Positions 63,599 through 64,000 of a stretch of 64,000 nucleotides of DNA are shown in pieces. Source of the stretch: Molanna angustata. Lineage: Eukaryota > Arthropoda > Insecta > Trichoptera > Molannidae. The stretch spans positions 26,202,132 to 26,266,131 of the forward strand of contig OY754981.1 of the NCBI GenBank assembly GCA_963576475.1, in the 5' to 3' direction. Made by a program: the position numbers and the translations under genes. The notes beneath the pieces were generated by a model. It did not search any database, was not told where the DNA came from, and saw only the letters and a program-made list of their open reading frames with translations. How positions within the stretch are numbered: position 1 is the first letter of the stretch; every line of letters begins with the position of its first letter.

Positions 63599-64000
63599 TG
63601 ATACCGGCCCGCCTCGGCCCCATGTCCGCGAGAGAGATCCACCGTCCTATTCGAGTAGGTTGTGGCTAAATTTCTCCGCGGAACCTACCCCGACCGTCAG
63701 CGGAATTCTGGGGAAATTAATTTAAATTTTTTTTACATGGCAATTTTTTTTTATTAATGATTTTGAACTTTTTTTCAAAAAGGAGAATTCTGACAGCTAC
63801 CGACAGCTGGTCAGCTGACTTTTTAATCCAAGACTGCCGGACACTCTCCGGCACACAAAAAAAAAAACCAACTTGATAACTGAAGAACCCTTGGGATTCC
63901 GCCAGAGAATCCCAACAGGCCCTGACACAACAGAGGTGCAACTGCCCCAAAAATTGAACACTTAAGGTACCTCCGCCACGCGGTAAATTTTTTTGTAAAT
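63599..64000. mobile_element. LTR-like element cut by window edge
   Basis: Begins TGATACCGG, the same nine bases that start the LTR-like element at 40741. An abrupt shift to GC-rich sequence follows (CCCGCCTCGGCCCCATGTCC). The right end is outside the window, so the class is uncertain. Confidence 0.35.

Noticed and set aside
63717..63950. 77-codon minus-strand frame at the right edge
   Set aside because: It lies inside the LTR-like GC-rich element and shows no domain.

Overview
This window looks like a nuclear contig from an animal, most likely an insect. It is very AT-rich, its genes have introns, and most of it is non-LTR retrotransposon (LINE) debris, tRNA-derived SINEs, MITEs, Helitron-like elements and microsatellites. 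I cannot settle the insect order from sequence alone. There are no bacterial, plasmid or phage features, no CRISPR array and no convincing free-standing tRNA or rRNA gene.

Four host genes can be supported. (1) A minus-strand gene at about 11301-7747 encodes a small mitochondrial protein resembling Smac/DIABLO. Its second exon lies in a 2255-bp tandem duplication (6493-8747 and 8748-11002) and so occurs twice. (2) A plus-strand nine-exon gene (27731-57551, first intron 23.3 kb) encodes an 833-residue sarcalumenin: signal peptide, about 330 residues of Glu/Ser-rich acidic sequence, then an EHD-like GTPase domain. All splice phases agree and the joined exons are open throughout. (3) and (4) On the minus strand at 60589-59130, CMC2 (two exons, twin CX9C) is followed after only 11 nt by the intronless Abitram/FAM206A gene, an arrangement that looks dicistronic. 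Sarcalumenin and Abitram converge, and a 25-bp minisatellite separates their polyadenylation signals.

Layout: 1-4070 AT-rich sequence without genes; 4075-6290 SINE, an unclassified repeat and a Helitron-like element; 6493-11301 the duplication and the DIABLO-like gene; 11300-27000 intergenic DNA packed with SINEs, foldback MITEs, hAT MITEs, a LINE with target-site duplication and three Helitron-like copies; 27000-27821 sarcalumenin 5' region and exon 1; 27822-51157 intron 1, full of transposons and satellites including a 376-bp (AT)n tract; 51158-57551 the remaining sarcalumenin exons; 57552-59130 convergent 3' ends; 59130-60589 Abitram and CMC2; 60590-64000 mostly empty, with an inverted repeat, a SINE fragment and the start of an LTR-like element at the right edge.

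The genes serve different processes: sarcoplasmic-reticulum calcium handling (sarcalumenin), cytochrome c oxidase assembly (CMC2), nuclear actin/transcription modulation (Abitram) and probably apoptosis (DIABLO-like). The shared CMC2-Abitram transcription unit is the only functional linkage suggested by layout. Coordinates of decayed repeats are approximate, because they were found by eye.
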